From positions 558,001-622,000 of the forward strand of contig NZ_JONU01000007.1 of NCBI RefSeq assembly GCF_000711985.1: 64,000 bases of DNA, in the 5' to 3' direction. This DNA is from Rheinheimera texasensis DSM 17496. GTDB lineage: Bacteria; Pseudomonadota; Gammaproteobacteria; Enterobacterales; Alteromonadaceae. Each line of letters begins with the position of its first letter. Within the stretch, counting starts at the first letter, position 1. The position numbers and the translations under genes are program-made. Of the stretch, positions 45,799-55,104 are shown piece by piece. The notes beneath the pieces are model-generated. The model searched no databases. It was given only the letters and a program-made list of their open reading frames with translations, and was not told where the DNA came from.

Positions 45799-46270
45799 GA
45801 CGTCGTCAATGACCGACAATTTAAAAGCCGCACTGGCCGATATTCAGCAGCCGCCGCTGCCGGATGAATTTTATCTGGCGCCAGGCTATCTGCTACTCAG
45901 CACGTTGATATTGGCTCTTGTGGGCTGGTTTGGCTGGCGCCTCGTTCAGCACTACCGCCGTAACAGTGCCCGCCGTCTGGCGTTGCAATTGCTTGAAAAA
46001 ATTAATCTGCAGCAACAAGATGCTGCCAATCAGATTTTGTTGTTGTTAAAACAATATCTGCAGACAAAAAAACCGGGCCATCCGGCGCTGGCGCTGCAAA
46101 GTGCGCAATTTGTCGCGTTTTTACAGCAAAGTGCAGCGCTGGATACGCCGCAGCCTGAACTTGATCCTTTGCTGTACGGCCCGGTGCCAAATCCTGCAGC
46201 TGTGACAGCCTGGCATTTGTTTGCCAAACAATGGCTCATCAAACATAAGGAGCTGTCGCTTTATGTTTGA
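45791..46270 (+). CDS. DUF4381 domain membrane protein
   Basis: A 159-residue protein with one transmembrane helix (about residues 37-54, YLLLSTLILALVGWFGW). The family motif IQQPPLPDEFYLAPGY lies just before it and a helical cytoplasmic domain follows. This small protein is the usual third member of gammaproteobacterial moxR/Bat operons; its role is unknown. It overlaps the genes on both sides by eight bases. Confidence 0.85.
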   Translation: MAETSSMTDNLKAALADIQQPPLPDEFYLAPGYLLLSTLILALVGWFGWRLVQHYRRNSARRLALQLLEKINLQQQDAANQILLLLKQYLQTKKPGHPALALQSAQFVAFLQQSAALDTPQPELDPLLYGPVPNPAAVTAWHLFAKQWLIKHKELSLYV

Positions 46271-47237
46271 ATTTGCCCTGCCCTGGATTTTTTTACTGGC
46301 GCCACTGCCTTGGTTGCTGCGCCGGCGCACCCAACCAAGTGGCAACCCTTTGTATTTCCCGCCCCTCGCAACACTGGCGGCGCAGCAACAACAAAACCAG
46401 ACGCGGGCACAATGGCGGCGTCCGGCCTTGTTGCCATTATTATTCTGGCTTTGTTTACTTTGTGCCGCGGCAGAACCGCGCTGGCTCGGTGAGCCGGTTA
46501 CGCTGCCACAGCAAGGCCGCGACATGATGCTGGCGGTTGATTTGTCCGGTTCGATGAATATTAACGATATGGTGATTGAAGGCCAGTCCTATAACCGACT
46601 GGATGCGGTCAAACATGTACTGGGACAATTTATTGCCAAACGTCAAGGCGACCGGCTTGGGCTGATTTTGTTTGCCGACGCCGCGTATCAGCAAACGCCG
46701 CTGACCTTCGACCGCACCACAGTGCAAAAAATGCTGGATGATGCGGTGTTAGGTCTGGTCGGTCAGCGCACGGCCATCGGCGAAGCCATTGGCCTGAGCG
46801 TGAAGCGTTTTAATACCTACCAGAGTTCAAACAAAGTGCTGATCCTGCTCAGTGACGGGGCTAACACTGCCGGGAATATTCAGCCTCGTGAAGCGCTGGA
46901 ACTCGCCAAAGCAGCCGGTGTGAAAATTTATGCAGTGGGCGTCGGTGCAGAGCAAATGGTACAACAGGGTATTTTTGGTCCACAGCTGGTGAACCCTTCA
47001 GCAGATCTGGACGAAAAACTGTTGACCGAGCTTGCCAGTGAAACAGGTGGTCGTTATTTTCGCGCCCGCAATCTGCAGGAACTTAGCGAAATTTATCAGA
47101 TGCTGGACCAGCTTGAGCCGATTGAGCGCGACCAGCTGAATTACCGGCCGCAACAAAGTCTTTTGCACTGGCCATTAGCAGGTGCGCTATTGCTGTTTGC
47201 TATAGCGTTATGGCGCCGGAGTCGTTATGCCGTTTGA
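46263..47237 (+). CDS. VWA domain protein, BatA-like
   Basis: A 324-residue protein with N-terminal membrane helices (about residues 5-20 and 60-75), a VWA domain with an intact metal site DLSGSMNIND, and a C-terminal helix (LLHWPLAGALLLFAIALW). Residues with TAIGEAIG and LLSDGANTAG complete the MIDAS fold. The start at 46263 follows AAGGAG and overlaps the DUF4381 stop. BatA-type proteins of Bacteroides and spirochaetes were linked to aerotolerance; here the function is inferred from the operon. Confidence 0.9.
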   Translation: MFEFALPWIFLLAPLPWLLRRRTQPSGNPLYFPPLATLAAQQQQNQTRAQWRRPALLPLLFWLCLLCAAAEPRWLGEPVTLPQQGRDMMLAVDLSGSMNINDMVIEGQSYNRLDAVKHVLGQFIAKRQGDRLGLILFADAAYQQTPLTFDRTTVQKMLDDAVLGLVGQRTAIGEAIGLSVKRFNTYQSSNKVLILLSDGANTAGNIQPREALELAKAAGVKIYAVGVGAEQMVQQGIFGPQLVNPSADLDEKLLTELASETGGRYFRARNLQELSEIYQMLDQLEPIERDQLNYRPQQSLLHWPLAGALLLFAIALWRRSRYAV

Positions 47238-49080
47238 GATCCATTTTTTAAGGCCTTATGCGCTGTTGCTGTTGCCACTGGTGCTGCTGTGCTGGCTGCT
47301 GCTGCGCCGGCTACCGCTGACCGATGCCTGGCAACAAATGCTGGCGCCGCACTTGTATCAGCAACTGCTGAGCGCACAGACGGTCAAGCGCCGGCAACAC
47401 TGGTTATGGCCGCTGCTGTTACTGCTGGGCATTATGGCTGCAGCAGGCCCGAGCTGGCAAAAACTGCCGCAACCGGCGTTTCAGCTCAAGCGTGCGACCG
47501 TGCTGGTGCTGGATATGTCGATGTCGATGCGCGCGACCGACATCAAACCAAACCGGGTGACGCAGGCACGGTTTAAGGCGCTGGACTATGCCAAAGCGCA
47601 GCTGGAAGGTGAAATGGCACTACTCGCCTTTGCCGGTGACGCTTATGTGATTTCGCCACTGACGCCGGACCACAACAACATCAGCCTTTTACTGCCGGAC
47701 TTAAAACCGGAGATTATGCCGGTACAAGGTTCTGATTTTGCCGGCGCGTTGAAACTGGCAGACCAGTTGCTGCAGCAGGCCGGGTATGTCAAAGGAGACA
47801 TTATCTTTTTTACCGATGGTTTTGACAGTCAGCAATTCACCCAAATCCGCGACCAGCTCAATGGCTTTCGCCATCGTGTATCTGTACTGGCGTTTGGCCA
47901 GACCGACGGCGCGCCTATCCAGCTGGAAAACGGCGAACTGCTCAAAGACTCCCGTGGCGGCATTGTGCTGCCAAAAGTGCCGCTGAGCCAATTGCGTGAA
48001 CTAAGTGCGTTAACCGGCGGCGCCTTTGCCCAAAGTAGTTTTGACAACAGTGACATCAGCAAGCTATTGGCACTGCCGGCTTTAACTTTAAATGAAGATG
48101 CCGCGCCCTCAGCCATGCAAGGCGACCAATGGCAGGACGCTGGTGTTTATCTGTGTTATTTGTTACTCATTCTGGCCCTGTTGGCGTTACGTCAGCAGCA
48201 ACTGCTGGTACTGCCATTGTTGCTGATGCTGTGGCCGCAGCCTGTTCCGGCGGCAGACGAGCACAGCAGCCAAAGCCAGCCCGCAGAAAGTGCTGCGCCA
48301 TCCGGCTGGCAGTGGCAGGATTTATGGCAAAGCCGGAATGAGCAGGCCAGTAAGGCCTACGACGCCGGCGATTACGCTGCTGCGCAGGCAAAATTCACAG
48401 ATCCTTTATGGCAAGGCAACGCCGCCTATCGCGCTGGCGACTACGCGGGCGCAGCAAGCCTGTTCGCGCAGGACAAATCTGCCGCCGGATTATTTAATCT
48501 CGGCAACAGCCTGGCGCTGCAACAGCAATATCAGCAGGCATTAGCGGCTTATCAGCAGGCAGCACAGCAACAGGCGGATTTGCCGGGTCTGCAGGACAAT
48601 ATCAGGCTGATGCAAAAACTGCTGGAACAGCAACAAGACCAGCAGGAAAAACAATCCAAAGACCAGCAGCAATCCCAGGATCAGCAGCAGGACGGTGAAC
48701 AAAAAGACGGCGAGCAAAAAGACAGGCAGGAGCAGCAAGACCAACAAAATCAGCAGCAGTCACAGGAACAGCAGCAGGACGAACAAAATAAACAAAACGG
48801 CGCCGAATCTGATCCGACTCAGCAGCAACAGACCGAGCAGCAAAAACAACAGCAACTGCAACAAGCTGAGGCTGAACAACAAAGCGAACAACCGGACCAG
48901 CAACAGCAGGCCATTGAACAAGCTTGGCCCAATGCCAGTCCGGAGCAAAGCCAACAACTGGAAAATTTACTGCGTAAAGTTCAGGATGAACCCAGTTTAT
49001 TATTAAAAAACAAGATGTTGCTGGAGTATCAGAAACGTCAGCAGCAAGCGGTCCCGCGTGGAGTTCAACAAGAATGGTAA
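47227..49080 (+). CDS. VWA-TPR protein, BatB/BatC-like fusion
   Basis: A 617-residue protein joining a BatB-type VWA domain (metal site DMSMSMRATD at about residue 97) with membrane helices on both sides. A BatC-type TPR segment follows (about 370-470: SKAYDAGDYAAAQAKF, AYRAGDYAGAASLF, GNSLALQQQYQQALAAYQQA). The tail of about 150 residues is extremely rich in glutamine and charged residues, mostly QQ, KD and EQ repeats (48610-48930). The second half of such tails is common in this family. It overlaps batA by 11 and batD by 7 bases. Confidence 0.9.
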   Translation: MPFEIHFLRPYALLLLPLVLLCWLLLRRLPLTDAWQQMLAPHLYQQLLSAQTVKRRQHWLWPLLLLLGIMAAAGPSWQKLPQPAFQLKRATVLVLDMSMSMRATDIKPNRVTQARFKALDYAKAQLEGEMALLAFAGDAYVISPLTPDHNNISLLLPDLKPEIMPVQGSDFAGALKLADQLLQQAGYVKGDIIFFTDGFDSQQFTQIRDQLNGFRHRVSVLAFGQTDGAPIQLENGELLKDSRGGIVLPKVPLSQLRELSALTGGAFAQSSFDNSDISKLLALPALTLNEDAAPSAMQGDQWQDAGVYLCYLLLILALLALRQQQLLVLPLLLMLWPQPVPAADEHSSQSQPAESAAPSGWQWQDLWQSRNEQASKAYDAGDYAAAQAKFTDPLWQGNAAYRAGDYAGAASLFAQDKSAAGLFNLGNSLALQQQYQQALAAYQQAAQQQADLPGLQDNIRLMQKLLEQQQDQQEKQSKDQQQSQDQQQDGEQKDGEQKDRQEQQDQQNQQQSQEQQQDEQNKQNGAESDPTQQQQTEQQKQQQLQQAEAEQQSEQPDQQQQAIEQAWPNASPEQSQQLENLLRKVQDEPSLLLKNKMLLEYQKRQQQAVPRGVQQEW

Positions 49081-50720
49081 AATTGTGTTTTCGCCTGCTG
49101 CTGGTTGGCTTTGCTCTGCTGTGGCAGGCGCAGGCTGCCACGCAACTGAAGGCAAGCGTTGATAAAAACCCGGCGATGTTTGGTGAAGCCATTGTGCTGC
49201 AACTGGTACTTGATGAAAAAGTCGACGCTGGTATGCTGGACTTCGCGGTACTGGAAAGCGACTTTCGCGTCTCAGGCCCCTCGGTCAGCCAAAGTATGCA
49301 AATTATCAATGGTCAATCGAGCCAGAGTACCGCCTGGCAATTGAGCTTGTTCCCACGCCGTACCGGCACTTTAACGATCCCGGCATTTACTGTCGGCAAT
49401 ATCAGCAGTGCCCCAATCAGCATCGAAGTCCAGCCGGCGAGCCAAAGCAGCGGCAAAGGCGCAGAACTCTTCCTGGAAAACAGCTTCAGCCATGACACAG
49501 TGCATGTGCAACAAATGCTGTATTACGAAATTAAAATCTACTTTAAAGGTGAATTGCAACGGGGCAACTTAAGCCAGCCAGAGCTTGCCGGGGCTGAAGT
49601 TGAGCAAGTCGGTAAAGACGTTGAGAACAGCGAAATCGTCAATGGTGAGCGCTACCAGACCATCACCCGCCGTTACAGTGTGGTGCCGCAAAAAAGTGGC
49701 AATTTAACGCTGAGTGCGCCGTTTTTTAACGGTGAAATGATTGACCGGGATAATTCACGTTATGACTATTTTGCCCGCACCAAAGCAGTGTCTGCAGAAG
49801 GCAAGCCGCTGACCTTAACAGTCAATGCAATTCCCGACGGTCAGCAACATCATTGGCTGCCCTCAGAACTGGTGGCATTGACGGAAGAGTGGTCGCCTTC
49901 GACACAGCAGTTGGTACAAGGCGAGCCTGTTACCCGCACAATCACCCTGACAGCGCTGGATTTGGCCGACCATCAATTGCCGGACCTGCAGTTAGGGACA
50001 GTGAATGGCGCCAAAATTTATCCGGAACAACCACAAAGCCATAAAGCCGAACGCAGGGGACGCATCGTCGCGCAGAAGGTGTTCAGCTACGCTATTATCG
50101 CCGATAAAAGCGGCACTCTGACCATGCCGGAAGTCCGGGTGCACTGGTGGAATACTAAAACCAATCAACCGGACGTTGCCATTTTACCAGCGGTTATTTT
50201 GCAGGTCAGTCCCAACCCGCAACAAGCCGATACCGACGTCGACGTGGCGCCGGAGCAAGCTGTCGCTACAGTGACAACTGAGCCGGTCTCAGACTGGTAT
50301 TTCAGTTACAGCAGCTGGCTGTTGCTGGTATTGTGGTTAAGCACGATAGCGATGTGGCTGTTGCAACAGTGGTATCAGCGCCCGCCAACAGTCGATCTGC
50401 CGGTCGCAGACTCTGCAGTGCGCTTTAATGCGCGCAAGCTGAAACAAGCCTGCCAGCAACATGACGCAGCACAAGCCCGTGAACAGCTGCTGCGCTGGTC
50501 CCGGCAGTTGATCGACCCGCAAATCGCCACACTGTCTGACATTCTGCCGCACCTGCCGGATGGTGCGTTAAAATCACAAATCCAGCAATTGAGTTATCAG
50601 GGCTACCAGGCAGCCGGGAACACCTGGCAAGGCCATGGCCTGCTGGAAGCCTGGGCGCATTTTCAGCATCAACCGGCCCCGACACCGGCCGGACTTGCCC
50701 CGCTTTACCCCAACCGGTAA
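49074..50720 (+). CDS. BatD/oxygen-tolerance family protein
   Basis: A 548-residue protein with a signal peptide (cut after about QAQAAT), a long periplasmic region of beta-sandwich repeats and one C-terminal membrane helix (about residues 415-435, LLLVLWLSTIAMWLL). A cytoplasmic tail follows. The N-terminal LKASVDKNPAMFGEAIVLQL and SVSQSMQIINGQSSQSTAW are typical BatD segments. It is the last gene of the moxR/Bat operon; the ECF sigma gene follows after 75 bases. Confidence 0.9.
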   Translation: MVKLCFRLLLVGFALLWQAQAATQLKASVDKNPAMFGEAIVLQLVLDEKVDAGMLDFAVLESDFRVSGPSVSQSMQIINGQSSQSTAWQLSLFPRRTGTLTIPAFTVGNISSAPISIEVQPASQSSGKGAELFLENSFSHDTVHVQQMLYYEIKIYFKGELQRGNLSQPELAGAEVEQVGKDVENSEIVNGERYQTITRRYSVVPQKSGNLTLSAPFFNGEMIDRDNSRYDYFARTKAVSAEGKPLTLTVNAIPDGQQHHWLPSELVALTEEWSPSTQQLVQGEPVTRTITLTALDLADHQLPDLQLGTVNGAKIYPEQPQSHKAERRGRIVAQKVFSYAIIADKSGTLTMPEVRVHWWNTKTNQPDVAILPAVILQVSPNPQQADTDVDVAPEQAVATVTTEPVSDWYFSYSSWLLLVLWLSTIAMWLLQQWYQRPPTVDLPVADSAVRFNARKLKQACQQHDAAQAREQLLRWSRQLIDPQIATLSDILPHLPDGALKSQIQQLSYQGYQAAGNTWQGHGLLEAWAHFQHQPAPTPAGLAPLYPNR

Positions 50721-50795
50721 TTTATTTGTGCTGGTCTGCACAAAAATCGCAGGCCAGCCGGTCTTTGTGGTGATGTTTTATTTTGCGGAGCGCAA

Positions 50796-51305
50796 ATGAG
50801 CCACGCCCAACAACGTTATGAAGCGCTGGTCCGTGCTTACACGCCGGATTTATATCGCTACGCCTACTGGCTATGCCACTCTAAAAGCATCGCCGAGGAT
50901 CTGGTGCAGGATACCCTGCTCCGGGCCTGGAAAAATCTTTCACAACTGCAGGAAGCCAAGGCAGCCAAAGCCTGGCTGTTAACCATATTGCGCCATGAAA
51001 ACGCCCGACGCTTTGAACGTAAGCAGTTTGAGTACAGTGATGTCGAACAGGATAGCCTGGAGGACCTGCATCAATCGCCGGAACAGAGTGTCGCCACCGA
51101 TCGACTGCACCGGCTGATCCTTGGACTACCGCAAGACTATCGGGAGCCCTTAGTGATGCAGCTATTGCTGGGTATGACCGGCGACGAGATAGCGACTGTA
51201 CTGCAACTCAATCTGAACACTGTGAATACCCGACTTTTTCGCGGCCGCGCTCAGTTACGCGCCAGACTGCAACCTGAAGCCGCAGGAGTACCATCCCATG
51301 GATAA
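50796..51305 (+). CDS. ECF sigma factor (second)
   Basis: A 169-residue ECF sigma factor. Region 2 contains YAYWLCHSKSIAEDLVQDTLLRAWKN and region 4 contains LLGMTGDEIATVLQLNLNTVNTRLFRGR. It is unlike the ChrR-linked sigma at 19570. GGAG about eight bases upstream supports the ATG. Its stop overlaps the DUF3379 gene by eight bases, which suggests that protein is its regulator. Target genes are unknown. Confidence 0.9.
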   Translation: MSHAQQRYEALVRAYTPDLYRYAYWLCHSKSIAEDLVQDTLLRAWKNLSQLQEAKAAKAWLLTILRHENARRFERKQFEYSDVEQDSLEDLHQSPEQSVATDRLHRLILGLPQDYREPLVMQLLLGMTGDEIATVLQLNLNTVNTRLFRGRAQLRARLQPEAAGVPSHG

Positions 51306-52008
51306 GCTTTCGTTACGCCGGGCTTTATATGAAGACCCACGCAGTGTCAGCGCTGAGGAATTACTGGACCAGCCGCAGCTGCAACAGCTACAGCAGGAAC
51401 TGCAGGCACTTGATGACAACTTGCGCCAACAATTAGCCATCGAAGTGCCACCACAACTGGTTGAGCGGGTGCTGTTAAATCAGCGCATGTTGCCGATGCA
51501 AAAGCGCTGGTACCAACGGCCTTTGCCGTACGCAACTGCTGCAGCACTGCTCGTCAGTGTCTTGTATTGGCAGCAGCCGCTGCAAAACGGGCCGACCGAC
51601 CTCGGACAACATGCGCTGTCCCATGTCTACCATGAGATGGCGGCGCTGCGGGCAGAAGCGTTGTTAAGCCAGGCGGATATAAGTCCGATGTTCAGTCAGC
51701 TCGGCATCCACGCCGAATTCCCTGTGCCGGTCCGATATGCCCGTTTCTGTGACTTTGACGGTGTCCGTTCTTTACATCTGGTGCTCGACATCGATGGGGC
51801 AGCCGTGACACTGTTCGTTGTGCCAGGATCTGCACAACCAGGCCTTATCACGCCAGAGCAGATAGAACCTGCGCAGTTCGCCGATGCGCGTTTTTTTGGT
51901 CAGGCGGTAACGAAGTTGCAACACCGCCTGGTGCTGGTCGCGGAGCAACCGCAACTACTGGCAGCGACGAGTGCGATGCTGGAGAAGTCACTTCGTTTTA
52001 ACATTTGA
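51298..52008 (+). CDS. DUF3379 membrane protein, probable anti-sigma factor
   Basis: A 236-residue protein with an N-terminal cytoplasmic domain (helical, about residues 1-75), one membrane helix (about 78-92, LPYATAAALLVSVLYW) and a periplasmic domain of about 140 residues. This is the layout of a transmembrane anti-sigma factor. No zinc motif is present. The sigma-binding role is inferred from topology and the eight-base overlap with the sigma gene. A possible hairpin without a T-run follows at 52027-52055. Confidence 0.75.
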   Translation: MDKLSLRRALYEDPRSVSAEELLDQPQLQQLQQELQALDDNLRQQLAIEVPPQLVERVLLNQRMLPMQKRWYQRPLPYATAAALLVSVLYWQQPLQNGPTDLGQHALSHVYHEMAALRAEALLSQADISPMFSQLGIHAEFPVPVRYARFCDFDGVRSLHLVLDIDGAAVTLFVVPGSAQPGLITPEQIEPAQFADARFFGQAVTKLQHRLVLVAEQPQLLAATSAMLEKSLRFNI

Positions 52009-52164
52009 CCGCTATTGGTAGCAGCCAACCAGCAGTTCACAGAAAACTGCTGGTTCTGTGCATGGACTATTGTTAGCATGGCGGCGCCAAGAGCTGCGGC
52101 GCTGCCCCACTTTGCATACACCGCAACGGCACCAAAACAATAATCAACAGGTCGAGGAATTTCA

Positions 52165-53655
52165 GTGGAAACAGGTACCATCCTTGCACTTGCGATCTAT
52201 TTCATCGCAATGCTCGCTATCGGACTTTATGCCTATCGGCAGTCCAGCAGTAACTTGTCCGAATATATGCTGGGCGGACGTAAATTGGGCCCTGGGATCA
52301 CAGCGTTATCCGCCGGCGCTTCAGATATGAGCGGTTGGCTGTTAATGGGTTTGCCCGGCGCCCTGTACGCCGCGGGGATCTCACAAATCTGGCTGGCCGT
52401 TGGTCTGATTTTAGGCGCTTGGGCGAATTATTTGTTCTTAGCCCCCCGCTTTCGCCTCTACACCGAAATCGCTAACGACTCTATTACGCTGCCAGATTAC
52501 TTCGAACACCGATTTGCCGACAAAACCCGCTTGCTTCGGCTGATTTCCGCATTGGTTATTGTCGTGTTCTTCACGCTGTATACCGCATCTGGCGTAGTAG
52601 CCGGCGGCAAACTATTTGAAAGTGTGTTCCAGCTGGATTATTTCTACGGGCTGGCACTGACCGTCTCGGTGGTGATTGCCTATACCCTGCTGGGTGGCTT
52701 TCTGGCGGTCAGCATGACCGACTTTGTGCAAGGCATCATTATGTTTCTGGCGTTGGTGATGGTACCGATGGTGGCATTAAACGTGGTCGGCGATTTCAAC
52801 ACCACTTTAACTATTGTCGAGTCGCTCAATCCGAACCATCTGGACCTGTTCACCGGCACCAGTGCTCTGGGTATTGTTTCGCTGCTCGCCTGGGGTTTCG
52901 GTTATTTTGGTCAGCCTCATATCATCGTACGCTTCATGGCTATCCGCTCAGTGAAAGACTTTCCGGTGGCGCGCCGGGTTGGCATGTCCTGGATGATCAT
53001 TTCGTTGCTGGGCGCTGTGGCGACTGGCTTTGTCGGTATTGCCTATGTGCATCAAACACAGCAACCATTAAAGGACCCTGAAACCATTTTTATTATGCTG
53101 TCGCAGGTGCTGTTTCATCCCTTTATCACCGGATTTTTACTGGCGGCTCTATTGGCTGCTGTGATGAGTACCATTTCCAGCCAGCTGTTGGTAACCTCGA
53201 GTGCCCTGACGCAGGATTTCTACAAAACCTTTTTGAATCAGCAAGCTTCTGACAAAACTCAGGTGATGGTGGGCCGTTTGTCGGTGTTATTGGTGGCTGT
53301 AGTTGCCATTGCTATCGCGCTGGATCGCAGCAGCTCGATTCTGGATTTGGTCGGCAATGCTTGGGCAGGATTTGGCGCTGCCTTTGGCCCGGTGATCCTG
53401 ATAAGTCTCTATTGGCGTCGGATGACCACAGCCGGTGCACTCGCTGGGATGGTCGTTGGTGCCGGCACCGTGCTGTTCTGGGTGTTTAGCCCACTGCAGA
53501 TTCAAGGGCAACAACTGAATGACTATCTTTATGCCATGGTGCCCGGAGTCTTCTTTGCCACTTTAGCTGTACTGATAGTGAGTCTGTTAACCAAAGCACC
53601 GGCTGCTGTCGTCAACCAGCATTTTGCCATGCTGGAAAAGCAGCTTACTGAGTGA
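52165..53655 (+). CDS. putP: Sodium/proline symporter PutP
   Basis: A 496-residue sodium:solute symporter with about thirteen transmembrane helices. The N-terminal NLSEYMLGGRKLGPGITALSAGASDMSGW and the later ASGVVAGGKLFE and FGQPHIIVRFMAIRS segments match PutP closely. It imports proline with sodium. The start is GTG with GAGGAA seven bases upstream. No putA gene lies in the window. Confidence 0.94.
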   Translation: METGTILALAIYFIAMLAIGLYAYRQSSSNLSEYMLGGRKLGPGITALSAGASDMSGWLLMGLPGALYAAGISQIWLAVGLILGAWANYLFLAPRFRLYTEIANDSITLPDYFEHRFADKTRLLRLISALVIVVFFTLYTASGVVAGGKLFESVFQLDYFYGLALTVSVVIAYTLLGGFLAVSMTDFVQGIIMFLALVMVPMVALNVVGDFNTTLTIVESLNPNHLDLFTGTSALGIVSLLAWGFGYFGQPHIIVRFMAIRSVKDFPVARRVGMSWMIISLLGAVATGFVGIAYVHQTQQPLKDPETIFIMLSQVLFHPFITGFLLAALLAAVMSTISSQLLVTSSALTQDFYKTFLNQQASDKTQVMVGRLSVLLVAVVAIAIALDRSSSILDLVGNAWAGFGAAFGPVILISLYWRRMTTAGALAGMVVGAGTVLFWVFSPLQIQGQQLNDYLYAMVPGVFFATLAVLIVSLLTKAPAAVVNQHFAMLEKQLTE

Positions 53656-53662
53656 TTCTTCA

Positions 53663-53693
53663 AGTGCTCAGTCCTTACGGCTGAGCACTTTTC
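53663..53693 (+). terminator. Rho-independent terminator after putP
   Basis: AGTGCTCAG pairs with CTGAGCACT over a loop of about ten bases, followed by TTTT, just after the putP stop. Confidence 0.8.
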
Positions 53694-53783
53694 CCCCAAC
53701 AAAAAGCCACAAATTTTATTAGCCAGCCCTCGTGGTTCTTTGCTACATTGCTCAGTGAGCAAATGCCGAGGACACAAGCAGTT

Positions 53784-55007
53784 ATGTACTTTTACGCCGC
53801 CCGCCAGCCCATTCTTGATCGGGAAAAAAACCTGTACGCCTACGAGTTATTATTTCGTGACGGCCTGGCCAATGTCTTTCCGGACATTGATGGTGACGAA
53901 GCCACGTCAAAGATGATTGCCGGCAGTCAGTTTAATTTCGGCCTTGACGATTTTCTGGGTGACAAACCTGGTTTTATTAATTTCACTCTGGAAACGCTGC
54001 TGAAAAAGTTCCCAAGCCTGCTGCCACGGGAACAGGTAGTCGTTGAAATCCTGGAGACGGTGCAACCCGGCAAACGTTTGCTGTCCGAAGTGCAACAGTT
54101 AAAAGAACAAGGTTATGTGATTGCGTTGGATGACTATATCCATCAACCGGTCTGGCGCCACTTCTATCCTTTTATCGACATCATCAAAATCGACTTTCGC
54201 AGTACCGACGCTGACACTATTCAGCAAATCTTACAGGCTGTGACGCCATTTCCGCACATCAAATTACTGGCTGAGAAAGTAGAAACCAACGCTGAATTCC
54301 AGAACGCATTAGATATGGGATTCAGCTATTTTCAGGGCTATTTCTTCTCCAAACCTGAGATGCTGCAGAGTAAGGCATTATCCCCGGCCCAGATGACGTT
54401 AGCAGAGCTGTTGTACGAAACCTCCAAATCAGAGATGGATCTGGCTCAGATCACCAGCATCTTTGAACGCGACGTTCATCTGTCGTACAAACTGCTGCGT
54501 TACTCCAACAGTGCGGTGTTTAAACGGCGTTCTGAAATCGAAACCATTAAACAGGCATTGGTGGTGCTCGGCCAGGCGGAATTGAAGAAGTTTCTGTCGG
54601 TGCTGTTCACTGCGCAGGTCTCCAGTGAAAAACCAGCAGAATTGATGCGGCTGGCGATGACCAGAGCCAAGTTTGCTGAAGGTATCGCGACTTTGCACCG
54701 GCAAACCGATACCGCAAAAGCCTTTTTAACCGGCATGATGTCATTAATGGACGCTATTCTGGATGAGCCAATGTCTTCTGTACTGACCAAATTGCCTCTG
54801 TCCAAAGACATTAAAGATGCATTAGTTGGCGAACCTGGCTTATTGACCGAGTATCTGGCGCTGGTCAAGTGTTATGAACGGGCGGAATGGCAACAATCAA
54901 ATGATGCTATTGCGAAGCTCAAGCTCGACCCTAAAGTGTTGCCGGACAAGTACCATGAGGCCGTGCAATGGGCAAACGAGCAAATGCGCGTGTTAGGTGA
55001 TGAATAA
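53784..55007 (+). CDS. HDOD domain protein with degenerate EAL domain
   Basis: A 407-residue YuxH-type signalling protein. The N-terminal EAL-like domain (about residues 1-195) has YAYELLFRDG where active enzymes have EALxR, INFTLETL in place of the NLS asparagine segment, but keeps ALDDYI, IIKIDFR and YFQGYFFSKP. Phosphodiesterase activity is therefore doubtful. The C-terminal HDOD domain (about 200-385) lacks HD-GYP metal ligands. Such proteins often act as c-di-GMP-linked regulators of motility. Start codons at 53748 and 53763 are alternatives. Confidence 0.85.
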   Translation: MYFYAARQPILDREKNLYAYELLFRDGLANVFPDIDGDEATSKMIAGSQFNFGLDDFLGDKPGFINFTLETLLKKFPSLLPREQVVVEILETVQPGKRLLSEVQQLKEQGYVIALDDYIHQPVWRHFYPFIDIIKIDFRSTDADTIQQILQAVTPFPHIKLLAEKVETNAEFQNALDMGFSYFQGYFFSKPEMLQSKALSPAQMTLAELLYETSKSEMDLAQITSIFERDVHLSYKLLRYSNSAVFKRRSEIETIKQALVVLGQAELKKFLSVLFTAQVSSEKPAELMRLAMTRAKFAEGIATLHRQTDTAKAFLTGMMSLMDAILDEPMSSVLTKLPLSKDIKDALVGEPGLLTEYLALVKCYERAEWQQSNDAIAKLKLDPKVLPDKYHEAVQWANEQMRVLGDE

Positions 55008-55104
55008 CAAATGACCGCCGTGTCGCAGGTCCACGGCGGTGAACAGTCACAGATCAGTAAATTGATGGCCCCCCGACAATCAATACTGTCTGGCTGCGAT
55101 TCAG

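Noticed and set aside
48602-49309. 235-codon minus-strand frame, leucine- and valine-rich in the companion frames
   Set aside because: It is the antisense of the CAG/CAA-rich tail of the VWA-TPR gene; hydrophobic look comes from CTG/TTG complement.
55014-55040. Strong hairpin after the HDOD gene as a terminator
   Set aside because: The 9-bp stem lacks a following T-run on either strand, so it was not listed as a terminator.
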